64,000 bases of DNA from positions 213,304,254-213,368,253 of the forward strand of contig NC_061509.1 of the NCBI RefSeq assembly GCF_022539505.1, in the 5' to 3' direction. A program made the position numbers and the translations under genes. A model generated the notes under the pieces. The model ran no database searches. It saw only the letters and a list, made by a program, of their open reading frames with translations, and was not told the origin of the DNA. Shown piece by piece: positions 21,323-33,559 of the stretch; position 1 is the first letter of the stretch, and the number at the start of each line of letters is the position of its first letter. The stretch is from Lolium rigidum. Its lineage: Eukaryota; Streptophyta; Magnoliopsida; Poales; Poaceae.

Positions 21323-22044
21323 CAGACCCGAAAAGAAAAACAAGGGTGGGAAAGTGAAGAATTTTGTAAGTAACTTGCTACAAAGTAATAGTGTTCCTTT
21401 TTTCTTAGAAGTGAAGACGTGGACTGACCTCGTTGATTTATGTAAGATAATCTTTTCTTTGAGGAGAGGATAAATTATAGCATCATTGTACGGTAAGGAT
21501 GAAAATAGAGTGATCGGATCTTTGACGAGTGGCATAGTTGAACCAATGCTTTCTGAAAAAGCAAGGACAAGGGCAACTGAGTTGGACTTTCCTTAGCTTT
21601 GATGAGGTGTAAAAGGAGGGATCCCACTTGCTGTGGACCTCACTTTGCAAAATAAAATAAAGATGTGCACTATGAAAAAAGAGAAAATCAGGAGCTATGT
21701 GCCACATGCTCCATCAACTCAGCAACTATTGGTATTACCGATCCTAACGGTTTGAAAGCAAAATGGGAAGCATGAAGAACTGCAACTGCAAACTGGGGAG
21801 TACAGATGGTGTCTCTCCGGAAGAGCATGCACATTACTAGCAGAAAGCATCAACATGGCAGTATGCTTGAAGCAAGGGCAATATAATTACAGTTAGTCGG
21901 TGCCTCGGCGTAGCAAGATAATTATTCAGTGCAGAATAGGCTCGGCGATTGGGTTTGATGCATAGGTAAAGCTGCAGAGAAACGCACACTTGAGCTGGGA
22001 TTTCCTATACATGGGGTTTCTGCAGTCTTTCTTGGGCTTGCAGG
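21323..22044. other. Stretch without recognised features
   Basis: Single-copy-looking, moderately AT-rich DNA with no convincing coding sequence or repeat ends. Confidence 0.5.
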
Positions 22045-22120
22045 TGAAGTCAGTGAGTTCTGAATTAGTTTCAGTCTGGCAGAATCATTTGCCAGCAGCA
22101 CTGTTCTTATTTTAAATTAA
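22045..22120. repeat. Left part of a segment duplicated near 60.3 kb
   Basis: From TTCTGAATTAGTTTCAGTCTG onward it matches 60217-60290 with a few substitutions. It is separated from its right part (27132-27495) by the Helitron. Confidence 0.85.
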
Positions 22121-24544
22121 CTAGCAAGATTTGGCGCGGCGGCACGCCGCGCGTGTAAGATGGTACTCATGTTGGCAATGTATGGTATCATAAAATAAAA
22201 TAAAAATGTACTATGTTGAATGGGACCATTTTCGACATAATGACCCAAAAGTGGGGAATAGGGGCTCCCCTTTTCTTCGTTGTGTTTTATCTTGTTTCTT
22301 GCACTCTCAGAGTTCTATGTGGTGAACTTCTTTCTTCTCATTAATGGCCGTGGCTTGAGGAGCTAGATCAGAGGTCGTAGTAATTGGCAACAATTCGAGA
22401 CCAGAAGAAAAGGGACCAATTGCCACGGGGAATCTAATTAAGATATCCGAGCAGCTTGCTCGAGGGAAGGAGACACCGGGCAGAGTGGAGTTGAAGCGAA
22501 GAGATCACAGTAGAGCTGTAGGACGGCCATGGGGCATCAGTGGAGGAGATAGTAGCTGCAAACGGCCAAGACACGAAAAGGGACAAAGGGAAGAGCATGC
22601 GAGCGAAATGAAGTCCGTCAAAGAAAGGAGCAGGAAGATGAATCGGAAACAACCAAAGTCGCTCACACCTTAAGGTAAATTCACTTAGCAATGGTTTTTT
22701 AGGATTAGTAGGATAGCTGATGATGAAATTCTAAGTAAATTGCACATCGTAAAACTGAATCTGAGTACACTTTTTTTTTTGTATGTCTAAGGTATAGTAC
22801 AATCATATTTTGATCTTCAGATTTTGATGACCAGGGAATATTGCTTAAGAAGCTTTAGATTTTGATCTTGTTGTCCCTATGGAGAGGTGAATTATTGCAC
22901 AAAGTGAAATAAAAAATAAGTAGGGAGAGAGGACGTCAGTGATTATTTAGCACACATTGAGGCAAAACTGTGCACAAAGCGAACAGAAGCCAATTATTGA
23001 CTCTTCAGTTACAACCATAAGGACCAACATGGTCCAAAGAAAAGAGAAGCAACAAACTATGTTACAATGGATATCCGACCACTATAAGACAATATATTGG
23101 AATTAAGCAGAAGCCACCTAAGCACAATATCCTTACTTGAAAGTGCATTAGCCTCTACAGATATATCAAGCAGCGAGCACTTGTAGTTGCCATCTCCGGA
23201 GACCTGAGTTAAATCTGTAAGATGCAACGGCAACATTTTGAGTGTACCACGCAATGCAATTATAAGTACTGACTATATTGCCGAGATCTGAGTTGCTGTT
23301 GCCCGCTATTGTATTGTCTGTCGTTACCAGATTAAAGGGACCAAGCACATAGTCAATCCATGGCAGTAAGTTCAGATTACAGGGTATAAAATGCACTTAT
23401 CTGAAGTTGGGGGACTTGAATAACTACATATGTTTCTGGACAAAAGCTTAAATTACAGTTTAAAAGCAACAGCTTTTAAGTTGGGCAACTTATCTTAGTT
23501 TAGACTACAGGGCAAAATCAACATTCATGAACAAAGGTTAGCTATATTTTTGGAGGAAGAGCTTTTTGGCATGTGACTGTCAGGAACCTACTGCAATCTT
23601 GTCTGGTATCCTCATTATCTTGTGAGAAGGAGCAGTACATGTGAGCACAAATGGATACTTCATCGATCTTGTCTCTTGATCTCTTCTAGAGCACAATATA
23701 GAGATAGCATCTGCTCGGCAATACCGTTGTAAAGGCTAGCTATTTAGAGGTGATGAGGAGTCGTTCAATAGCTATATATGCTTCTTAGATCAACCAGTGG
23801 ACTGGCTGCAAAAAACCGATAAGCACATATCTATTGATGCGCAAAACCTCTTCTGTTCCGCCTAGATTTAGGGTTGTAGTGCCTTTTCTGTATTAGGGAA
23901 AGGATGAAACAATATTTCATTCCCGGTTAAAATAATTCACTGAAGCATATCTTCGGTGGACTGGCGAAAAGAACAAAAACTTTGTTCTCGGCAAACTGAC
24001 GAATAAAAGAAATGGATAAGCAGGGGAAGAAGCAGTTTATAGAGACCATAGGTCAATACTGCGCAAACTGATTACACCAAATAGGGCAGTTCATATAAAG
24101 ACATAAAAGACAAGGGATAGTTTTAAGTAGATCGATTGACCACAGTTTTATATAACACAACAAAATGCAGGAAGCGAAACACTAACTGTGGCAAGACATG
24201 GAACCTGCTATTAATAGGAAGTACAGATCACATAGACACGACACTCTCTGAAGTGAACACTCTGTGCTTTCAAGTGAAGCATGTCCTACAAGTAATTTAA
24301 CCATTGTATACGTGCAGCTAGTAGCTTTAAGAAGGTCGAGTTGGTTGGTTAAACACGATCTGGTGGAATTTAGTTCGCTTGGCGGCACTCTCTAAAATGA
24401 CATGACAGTCTCTAAAATGAACGGTCCGGCGGCGCCGGGCCATATAGTGAGTGAGTGGTGGTATTTTTTGGCACTCTGGGTAGTGTAGTGGAAGGAAAAC
24501 GTAAAGATAATGTGTGACAAATAATATCGAGATAAGAATCGAAG

Positions 24545-24662
24545 TGTAAAAAAAATATGTAGCTAACAATTAGTTATGAAAACTAATAAGAATTGTTCAT
24601 ATCCAAAAAAAATATGTAGTTAACAATTAGTTGTGCAAACTAAAAAAATTGTTTATATCCAT
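24545..24662. repeat. Tandem duplication of about 57 bp
   Basis: Two units each containing AAATATGTAG, TTAACAATTAGTT and TTGTTYATATCC lie side by side inside the Helitron. Confidence 0.75.
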
Positions 24663-25739
24663 ATATATATAATACAAATTTTAACTGATGTACAGGCTAG
24701 CATGTGTACCTATAACAAAAGGACACCTGGTGTACTAACAAATAGTTTCCAAATACATGCATTTCAGGGGTTGCTACCTTAGGTTCGCTCTGAGGTGACA
24801 CACTGATGTATGGCACCAGCACACAATGGAGGGATGAACATGGATCTTTATTCCGTCTGCATAAATTAAACCCTGAAAAAGAAAAGCATACAACTAACTG
24901 AATACATAGTATGCTTAAATTGAAAGAGCGAGTGTGAGTTATTGCATAGAAAAGCATATGTATTGTAAAAAATGTTGAAAACACAGAGTGATAATAGGTT
25001 ATTGCATAGAAAAGCATAGGTTAATAGGTTCTCCCCGACGTATGAATAAGGGTGAAACCGTAATAAGTAAATACAAACATGCTTCAAGGCAAAGAAAAAT
25101 ATAGCGGTAGTGGGGTATTAGATTTTGGCAATCCTCTACAGAACTTGTCATTTCCTAGCTGAATTTGGTCATACATAGGTACGGACCAGGCTGTGCATCT
25201 CCCCATTCAACGTAATCAACGACATGAACCAACCATAACAAAAAAATAATGGTCAGTCTTAATCGGCCATGTAATTAAGTTACATATATTTATCCAGACA
25301 AAGATGAACCATCCAACACACTTACCTTGCTCCATAAGAGCGAACATTTGAAAAATATCTGCAGCACTATAAGAAGTGATTTTATCTGAACTTTCCAATG
25401 GAAGAGTTGCTCCTGGTTATTCATTTAATTGACTAAAAATTTCTTAATTACCAACTCCAAACAGCAAAAGCATATTATTCCTTCTTTTACGGTTTTCTTC
25501 TCTCAAGCACAATCACAAAATATAGAGAACTAAAAGTAGCATAATCATTACCTCTCTGAATATCTTAAAATATAGTAGATAATTTCTTATTGATAATTGT
25601 ATTTGTTGCTTGACTTTTTTGTGGTCTGGCGATGGTAAACCAGAGATATACCGGAAGTTTAGATGTGTTCTCACAATGGAACAACTTCATGAAACAGTCA
25701 CCAATTTAGAAGAATTTATCAGTAAAGGGAACAACAACA

Positions 25740-26260
25740 GAACCTGAATGATTCATCGACACGTTAGCTGTCATCCCCTGCTGCAGGACCATCACGAGAA
25801 GTTCTGCACAACCCTGTGACAGGGCGTCATTAGCGGAGGCGATTGCAACGTTGCTCCTCGACGACCTTGCATGGGGATTTGAGGGGACACCTGATAGTTT
25901 CAGAGTTGATTGAACTGGAAAGAGAACAAAAGAATGGAAGAGTTGAGTAGCCGCTGGTGGTCGTGTCACAGCAGGAGAATGCGAGAGGTGATCTCGCCCT
26001 CACCATATGAACCTCCGTTGATGATAAAAAGGTAACTATTTTAGAAGGAAATACATGGAGTGGGAGAGGAGACGGATCTCACCTGGGCAACAGCATGGCT
26101 GGGAGCATGAGGAAGTCGAGGTCGGCGACAGGCAGCAGCTCGTCGGCGCTTCCATTCCTGGGCCAGCGCGAGCTCCAGCGCCCCATCCCGCCGGCCTCTG
26201 TCACGGACGTCACCAAAATCCGCCATGGCGCCGCCTAGGTCACTCCCTCAGGCCATGACC
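25740..26260 (-). pseudogene. Exon-like fragments in the Helitron, host gene not identified
   Basis: On the minus strand an ATG at 26226 in a GCGCCATGG context opens a GC-rich exon ending at CCAG before GTGAGAT (about 26083). A second piece begins after TTTCCAG near 25920 and ends at TTCAG before GTTCTG near 25745. In one frame the first piece reads DELLPVADLDFLMLPAMLL. I do not recognise the gene. No frame joins the two pieces over any length without a stop. Capture of gene pieces is common in Helitrons; this is inferred from splice-like borders and a base composition unlike the AT-rich rest of the element. Confidence 0.35.
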
Positions 26261-27131
26261 ACGGCGCGTGGAGCTCGCCTCTGCCCATGGCTCGCAGGCC
26301 CCCGGCCTGTGCCGCGAACTTGTCGAGGCCGGAGCCGCTTCCAACTAAGGTGCTGCATCGGGGAGCCAGAGCGCCACCGCGATATTGGATTAGGACCCGA
26401 CCATCACAATAGCTACCAGCCATGGAGGAGCTCGACCAGGGGGATCTTGCCGTAGGGAAGCGCCGGGCAGGGCAAAATTCGTGCTGGTAACGATCGCTCC
26501 GTGTCGCTCTCCGACTCGACGATCCCCACTGCGTCGAATCTCCATCGGCCACAGATCTTCAGCGTGCTCCACTTGAATCCACCGCCTCCTTTGCGAGCAC
26601 AACCCTCCACCTGCTCCTATGGAGCAACGGCATCGGTCAGAGCAGCGCGCGGGGAGATCTAGCCAAGCACACGACAGCGGTCCGGTTAGGATGAGATCAA
26701 GCAGGAGAGGCCGGAAACCAGTGGAGAGGCAAATGATGGAAATAGAGAAAGAGAAGAGAAGCCACGGGAGACGTGGCACGCGTCAGACTGTTTAAACATC
26801 CCACGCTAGGGACATGGCAGCAGCGCCGCTTTGACCGTCCCGCAAAACTCCAACGCGAGACAATCTCTGAGCAATATTGGTCCACCATATTTCAATAACA
26901 TCTACCTACAGGCTACAGCGACACGGAAAAAAGCTCACAACCAGCTGAAACGAAACAATGCAGTACAACACACATGCCATCAAAATGCTACAGATCCCCC
27001 AACCATACACAAAAAATATCCAGAGAAAATCATACGACCAAGAAAACACACGTGTCACAACACTGTTAATTCTCTGGGAGCCCCAAAATTGTGAGAAAAA
27101 TGGAGTGAGTTGCCGTATAATATAGTAGTGA

Positions 27132-27495
27132 TATGGCAGCGGTAACCGGCACAAGCAGTGCCCATAACTAAGACAAAGTTGTCACTGAGAATTTTCTGTA
27201 TAAACTTCTCTCGTACATATTTTGTGTAAACTGATAGCGCAGGACCCTATGCTTCAGCTATTCAGCACTGTCGAACCACGTCGACGATACGCTTCGATCA
27301 AAGATGAGCAACTGCTGTCACCCCGAGCACCATTAGCTTAAAGTTGCTGGGAAGAAAAGCTAAAAATAAGTCCAATTGTAGAGCACAAATGCATAATTAT
27401 CAGGCCACATCAAAGTTATGCCTCTGAAAAAGCAGGCATATTCTACTCCCGGAAGTTGCCATCATCTTTTTGGTTTTCGGGTTCATGTTTGCTAA
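27132..27495. repeat. Right part of the segment duplicated near 60.3 kb
   Basis: TATGGCAGCGGTAACCGG through ACTCCCGGAAGTTGCCATC matches 60300-60670 with scattered differences. A PIF-type element begins eight bases after it. Confidence 0.85.
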
Positions 27496-27502
27496 CTCCT
27501 AA

Positions 27503-28471
27503 GAGCAACTCTAATAGAGCCCGTAAACCGTAAATATCGCTGAAACTGAAATTTTTCGGCGGATTTACGGGTTCGGGAAAGAGAACCTGAATCGGCGGCC
27601 CGGCCCGATAAAGTTTCACGCGTGGCTCCTATTTAACCAGGTCGGGGAGGGGAGTTCGGTTCCAAAACCCTACTCCCCTCCACCCCATTCGCTCCTCCGC
27701 CGCGAAAAACACTCGCACTCCGGCGAGGAATTCTGGCCGCTCCCTCGCGATCTCCGCTCCGCCGCGACCTTCGCTTCGTTCCCCATGGCGCGTGTAGGAA
27801 GATGCGGTAGGGGAGGCGGCCGTATCGGCGGCGGAGACTCGCCGCCTCGTCTGCCATTTTTGCACTCGGAGGCGGAGCGCGCGAAGTGGATGCGCTCCGA
27901 GGGAGCCCGAGGGAGCCCGCAAGCGGGCGGCGCGCAAGCGGCCACGCGGGTCAATGCGCAGGTCAGCGCGCAATGGGGACGGCGAGCTCCCATCCGGCGG
28001 CTCGTGCAGCCCGCCGCTTCCGTCGCGCCCCGAAAACAGTGACAAGGAGGACGACGCGCCGGCGCTTCCCCTCACCAGCGGGAACTACCCGGAGGAGGTG
28101 ACGGTGATCGAGCTCGCCGCCCTCGTCGTCACCTAGGCGTCCTCCGCCGCGCATAGCCGTCCTCCGCCGTGCCTAAAGGCCCCGGCGACTATCCCGGGGC
28201 CAAAATTTGGTCAAATTAGGCGTGCGGCGGGGATTAGTAGTTATTTTGGATGTTATATGTAAATTATGTTTGAATGTAGCTCGATCCGAGCATCAAACTC
28301 CATGCATTTCGCATGTTCACCGCCAAAAATTTCCCGCGACGTTTGATTTCTTTTTTCAGTTCGTCTTTTCGGTTTCTATTCTGCACCTCAACTAAAATCA
28401 ACGAAACCCTAAAATTCGGGAGACTGAACTCGCCGTTTTCAGTTTCGGCGAGTTCAGTGCTAGAGATGCTC
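27503..28471. mobile_element. PIF/Harbinger-type non-autonomous element, 969 bp
   Basis: TAA target duplication (27500-27502 and 28472-28474), inverted ends GAGCAACTCTA and GAGCATCTCTA. The paralog near 60.67 kb continues CTAAGTGACAGATAA without the insert, supporting the right border. The interior has a promoter-like GC-rich region and one frame described next. Confidence 0.72.
27785..28136 (+). pseudogene. Frame of unknown function in PIF-type element
   Basis: A TATTTAA-like box near 27630 precedes ATG 27785. The frame reads MARVGRCGRGGGRIGG, then PPRLPFLHSEAERAKWMRS, and stops at 28042. A shifted frame continues EDDAPALPLTSGNYPEEVTVIELAALV to 28136. The second half looks like a natural acidic C-terminus, so a frameshift near 28000 is likely. 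I do not recognise the protein. Confidence 0.35.
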
Positions 28472-28650
28472 TAAGTGATAGAGTGATAGATAATATTAGT
28501 ATGTTATAACCCTTTCTTTTTTTGTTTTTATGATAGTGGTGTCAAACTTTTGCTACCTCACTAGGGATAAGTGAATGCATGTGCTATATTCATCATGTGA
28601 CAGCAATGATAATCTTATTAGTTCAAGGTAGCATATTCGATATTGAAACT

Positions 28651-30731
28651 TGTAAGGGTACATTGCCCCTAAGTGTGTTTTTGGTAATTAATGATAATCC
28701 TCTATGGACTAATATTTTCATTATGTTTATATGAAGGAATATTCCATATGTATTTCTTGAAGTGCATATGTAGAATTCAAGTGTGGATGCCGTGAAGATT
28801 GATATGTATACCTTTGACATTGGCATCAAGATCATCGATTTGAAGAGATACAAGGTTTCTTGCCATGGGCATGCATCAAGAGTATGATCTCATATAGCCC
28901 ATGTGAGGATAGCATCGAGTATGGATGTCATCAAGGTTGAGAAGGGCAAGTTCAAGATGAGCATATCGAAGATATCATACTTGAAGCTTGTCGTCCATTT
29001 GGTGATAATTGACATGTGAAGATGTGTCTCAATGAAGCTATCCCATCATGGTGTATGGGGAGGAGAGCATTTGTGAGTCTTCACGAAGCAACAATGAACA
29101 AGTGAGGCATTCTAGCTTGAGTGGAGCTTGAAGCGTTGTCATCAATGTCAAGAGGGATGTGCAAGACAAAGTTATTGCCTTACTAGATTTTCCTTTTACC
29201 GGTCTCAAGGTGGTTGTTGGGAGAGCGGGTTATAGGATAGATCGCCGCACTATCAAGAGGGACTTTCGGTTGAGTAACTTGATCATATCGTCTTAGGGAG
29301 CTCAATCCTTTGCATACTTTGCATCCCTATATTCTTGTATCTTTTGGTGTTTCTCTGTGTGGGGTCCTTGAGCTTGTTGCTAGCTTTTCAACAATCCCAA
29401 GTTCATCGAAAACGAAATCTGTATGCATCTTCTATTGCATTTTCGAGTTTGGACGTCTTTACCGTTTCTTGACGTTGGGAGGCTTCCTCTCTAACATCAT
29501 CTAAAAATCGGTGAGGAGTCTCAATATTTCGTCGTCATCTTTCCAACGAAATTGGTTTCACCTCAATCGGAGTTCGGGAACTTTGTCAATGTTAAGTTCT
29601 TTCGAGAAAACTGCGTTTGAGGGGTTCTAGCGATTTTGGCGTTGAAACCGGTGGTGCCGGCTCTCCTGCCGGAATATGTCGGCGAGCCAAAATGTTTCCG
29701 GTTTCGCCGGAACACGTCCCAGTGTGCTGTTCCGGCAAAACCGGTTTCGTTCCGGTGAGTCGGTCTCGTTCCGGCGAAGGAACCGGCGTGCCAGTTTCAG
29801 AACCGGTCCAGCCTCGTGTGCTACAGATTTCCGTGGTGGTTTCGGTCAGCCAGTTTGCACGCCGGACCATTCCAACGTGTGAACCGGCGGTGCTGGTTTT
29901 ACCGCCGGTACGGGTCACAAGAATTCCGCAAACGGATAGTTTTCCCCCTTGGACTATAAATAATCCTTCCTCCTTGAGGAGATAAGGTCAACCATTTCAT
30001 TTGCTATCTCTCTCCTACTCCATTGTTGAACCTCAAAAGCTTGCTTCCTCTCCTGAGTGTGTGGGATTTGAACACCTTTGGTGTTCTTGCTTTTGCATTC
30101 TTGCATAAGTGTTGAGCTCTCCATTACCATTAGTTCGAGTGAGAAACTGTGAGCCTGTTACTCTTGGAGGGGTGACCTTCTAGTTGGCTTGGCGGTTGGT
30201 GCTCCGGTGACCTCTTCGTGGAATATTGTGAAGAGGCCCGGGCATCTCCTTCGCGGAGCTTGTGAAGCGGTTGTGGAGCTTGCCATCTCCGGAGTGGAGG
30301 AAAAGTTAGCCATAAGGGAAAGGCCTTTGTCCTTCGTGGTATTGGCTTGGAGAAGAAGGTGAGCCTTCGTGGTATTCAGGAGACCTTCGTGGTAGCCCGC
30401 ATCTCTCCAACGTACCTCACCTTGTGTGGGGGAACACAGGATTACATCTTCGTCTCCGCGTGCCTCGGTTATCTCTATACACGAGTTTACTTTTCTTGTG
30501 ATAGCCATCGTGCTTGAAGTACATATATCTTGCTATCTCTTGTGCTACATATATTTTGTGTGTATGTTGCTTATGTAGGTTGTTGTTGTTGCATTTAGTT
30601 GAGCCTAGTATATATAGGTTTTGTTCTGGTGAAATAAATGTTAGTTTAATTCCACATTTTTACAAGCCAAATCCGTAATAGTTTTTAAAACGCCTATTCA
30701 CCCTCCTCTAAAGCGACATCCCGTCCTTTCA
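28651..30731 (+). mobile_element. Solo LTR, copy 1 of a 2.1-kb LTR family
   Basis: It starts TGTAAGGGTACATTGCCCC and ends CCTTTCA. A perfect AAACT duplication lies at 28646-28650 and 30732-30736. A TATAAATA near 29956 would be its promoter. No coding domain is present. It is homologous in reverse orientation to 45644-47795 over nearly the full length. The parent retrotransposon family is not assigned. Confidence 0.85.
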
Positions 30732-31482
30732 AAACTTCATATCAAAGTACTTATTTCTATGCTCTGTTAATTCTTAATACAAGATTGATGAAGTTTTTTC
30801 TTGTGGAGTATAAGAGATGTGTGTTGCATTATCTCTATGCTAGGACGTGATGCCCACATTAATTCTGATCTTACATATTACTAGCAGAATGCCCGTGCTT
30901 CGCTACGGAGAAAATGGCAGTTAATATGTTTCATATGTATCTAAGGGCAGTGCCAGATACCTCGCCATGTAGTATACAATCTATGCACACACAAGTAAAT
31001 GACCTTTGATTTGTTCATATCTTCCATAAATATATTAGTAATATAGATAGGAAGATAGTAATATATCTTTATGATACTTGACAATCGGCGGCTAGGGCGA
31101 TGATAGTCAGTGGCGATTGGCCACGGTGCAAGAAGAACTGAAGAAGTGATATGCAACGCCCTCTACGACAGATTAGGATGGGGAAGCAGGGCGACTAGGC
31201 AATTGCGATAGGTTTGTTAGTTGCAACCAATTTACACGAAGGAGTTTGTTGAGATAGTAAGTAGATGTTACCGAGGCAAAATTATCGGGAGTGAAGGATG
31301 TGAAGGATAAGGACTATCAGTTACAGGTGGCATTTGGTTTGTAATTTTTAGAGGTGTGACGCCAGTCATTTGCACACATTTCACCTAATAGTAAAGATAA
31401 TTTTGGTGTCATATAACTTATATTTTGTTAGTCAAAGCTCTAACACACAATGGGATGTCTTCTTATATATAACCCCTCCGTT

Positions 31483-31735
31483 TTGTATTACTTCCCGTTC
31501 TAGGATTTTATAGTCAAACTTTCTCAATTTTGACAAGTAATATAGAAAAAATATCAACATTTATCATCCCAAATGCTAATATTATAAAAATATAACTTAT
31601 TACAATTTTAATACTATATGTTTTGCGTTGTAGATACTTTTATTTTTGCTAAATATTTGGTCAAACTTCAGATAGTTTGACTTTGATTAAAACCCAAACT
31701 CAGGATATGCAATGTAATTGTGAACCGAGGGAGTA
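31483..31735. mobile_element. Stowaway-type MITE (Tc1/mariner)
   Basis: Ends CCCCTCCGTTTTG and complement TACTCCCTCGGTTCAC, about 250 bp, AT-rich core, TA at the right border. Confidence 0.7.
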
Positions 31736-32169
31736 AAGTAAAAATGAAAGGAGTACATACATTTCAAATTTCAACGACGTCGAATTCTAGGCAGACGAAC
31801 CAGAGGCGGCCATTAATGAAGCTGATGCCATGGTGATAACTTGTCGGTAGCTGTGATCTGCTTCATCAGCATGCGGCACATGCATTCGACCCATCCGATG
31901 GTGCTTGCCACCGTGATCACACTGGACACATCTCATGGTAAAAGATTTGAGAACTGCTATGGGGATTTCAACCGGGAATATCTTGTGGCAATTCCACGCG
32001 CTGCGTCCTAGATGTACGACCGTGCCTTGGAGTCCTAGGTGGAGCAGAAATATGTTGCGCGTTTAGTCGTCCTGAACAAGAGCTGCAATGGTGTAGTGGT
32101 GCCTGGTGGGCTGGTCGCCCGCCTGATGGATTATGTGGCAACGATTTCTGGGTGCGGTAGCAGTGTGAG

Positions 32170-32880
32170 TGACACCCGTACTTCTACTGTGAGGAACGGT
32201 ACCGCGGTGCGTTCGTCAGTAGTTTCCAGTTCTGCCTCGGCATCAGCTCGCTCGGCACTGGCAGCCCACATGATCCACTTTGGCACCAAGAAGATCTGGG
32301 GACGGGTGTGGGTGGCGCGTCTCGCTAGCCCTCCCAGCATTGTTGAGGGGGCTCCTGGCCTCCTGCTCGTCAGTGTCATGTTCCGGCTAGACGGCCAATA
32401 GCCTTGCTAAGCAAAGATCATGCGATGCTGCTTCGGAAGAATCGCGACACCGACGACTTTGATCACGATCTAGATGACTGACCTGGCCGTTGACAACGCC
32501 TTGGTGGTGGTCGGTGGTGGACTACGGATGCTCCTCCCCAGCGTGATCGCCATTTACACGTCGGTGTTGCTGCGCACGATCAGCATGGGCGATTGCGTCT
32601 CTCCAATTTGTGGTGGCCATGGGCCGTCGGTGCGGCGTCCACATTGCTCTCCATGTTCCTGGTATCAGGTTGCAGTAGGTGCTGATCGGCGGTATCAAGG
32701 TCACGAACGTTTGCGATGTCGTCGGCGCGAGCAAGGCATGGGCGTCGGCACTCATCTTCCTGATCCCCGTGTATGCTTGGGTGATCGTGGTTGGTCCCTG
32801 GAGTGGCTGGTACCCTACAAGATCTTCCCGCTAGAGGTGCGGTCGACTTCTTCTTCGTTGCGTGGCGCCGGTCACCATGT
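32170..32880 (+). pseudogene. STP-type monosaccharide transporter fragment
   Basis: Three collinear blocks match plant sugar transport proteins (H+/hexose symporters of the plasma membrane, major facilitator superfamily). At 32265-32365: AHMIHFGTKKIWG then SLALPALLRG-like and LLLVSVMF. At 32510-32590: VIAIYTSVLLRTISMG, corresponding to the helix-7 region. At 32720-32850: SKAWASALIFLIPVYAWV and WLVPYKIFPLEVR, the helix-10 signature. The blocks are in different frames with stops between, and spacing is shorter than in intact genes, so it is a deleted pseudogene. It reads opposite to the Helitron that carries it. Confidence 0.72.
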
Positions 32881-33274
32881 CATGGTCGAGAGATGAAGGC
32901 GGTGCTTTGACTTCGCACAAAAACAAGAGAGAGACCGTAGGTGCGAGGAGAGGTGTCATCATTGTCGAGAGATAAGTTGTTTTGATGCTAAGGATATGTG
33001 AGAGAATCGTGGCCATTTTGTTAGACTTGATAGTCATCTGTTTTGTGTATGGTTCCGTTTTTTCTCTATCTGTTTTGCATGGATAACACTTCGCTAACTT
33101 TTTTTCTCAGTCTGTTTTGCGTGGATAGCTCTTCGTCCACGCCTAATAGTAGAGATTCGTAAGCGTGGATGGGTTGTTTTGTTAGTTGCGTTTTCTTTAT
33201 TACGTGGAGGGTATTATTGTCCATCCTGAAAATGTGACACCAGGCATTCACCAGTTTGCTCTTAATAGTAGAGA

Positions 33275-33559
33275 TATATTATTTGTACCTTCATATCTCA
33301 TTGCTGAATTGTTTTTTGTCCACCACAACTTTACGAGAGAATAGCCAAGTGAACCCATGAACCCGGTCCATTTTTTTTATCATAAAAACACATTTATATT
33401 GTGTTTACATTGTTTTCTATTTGCTACACTATTTTAATGCGAAAATACAAAAAAATTACTTTTCTTATTTGCATCCAAAACACAAAAAACAATAAATCTC
33501 TTTACAGTTTTTACTTAGTTATTTTATCTAGTTTAGTTTTTACTTATTTTATTTACTTA
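33275..33559. other. Stretch without recognised features
   Basis: Very AT-rich, no coding or repeat ends seen. Confidence 0.45.

Larger units (their letters stand above)
22121..27131 (-). mobile_element. Helitron, 5011 bp, non-autonomous
   Basis: On the minus strand it starts TCACTACTATATT after an A (27132) and ends with hairpin GCGCGGCG-TGC-CGCCGCGC, ten bases, then CTAG before a T. This is the TC...hairpin-CTRR structure of Helitrons, inserted between A and T. The paralogous segment at 60.3 kb reads AATTAATATGGCAGC across the site without the insert, which fixes both ends. No Rep/helicase coding is visible. Exon-like pieces around 25.7-26.3 kb may be captured gene fragments. Confidence 0.9.
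30881..33274 (-). mobile_element. Helitron, about 2.4 kb, with captured sugar-transporter gene
   Basis: The minus strand starts TCTCTACTATTAAGAG after an A and ends GCACGGGCATTCTGCTAG before a T, as Helitrons do; a short GAAGCACGGGC hairpin precedes the end. Two further TCTYTACTATTA starts lie inside, near 33155 and 31398, so the real 5' end is ambiguous and nested or tandem termini are possible. A Stowaway MITE (31483-31735) and a transporter pseudogene lie within. Confidence 0.65.
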
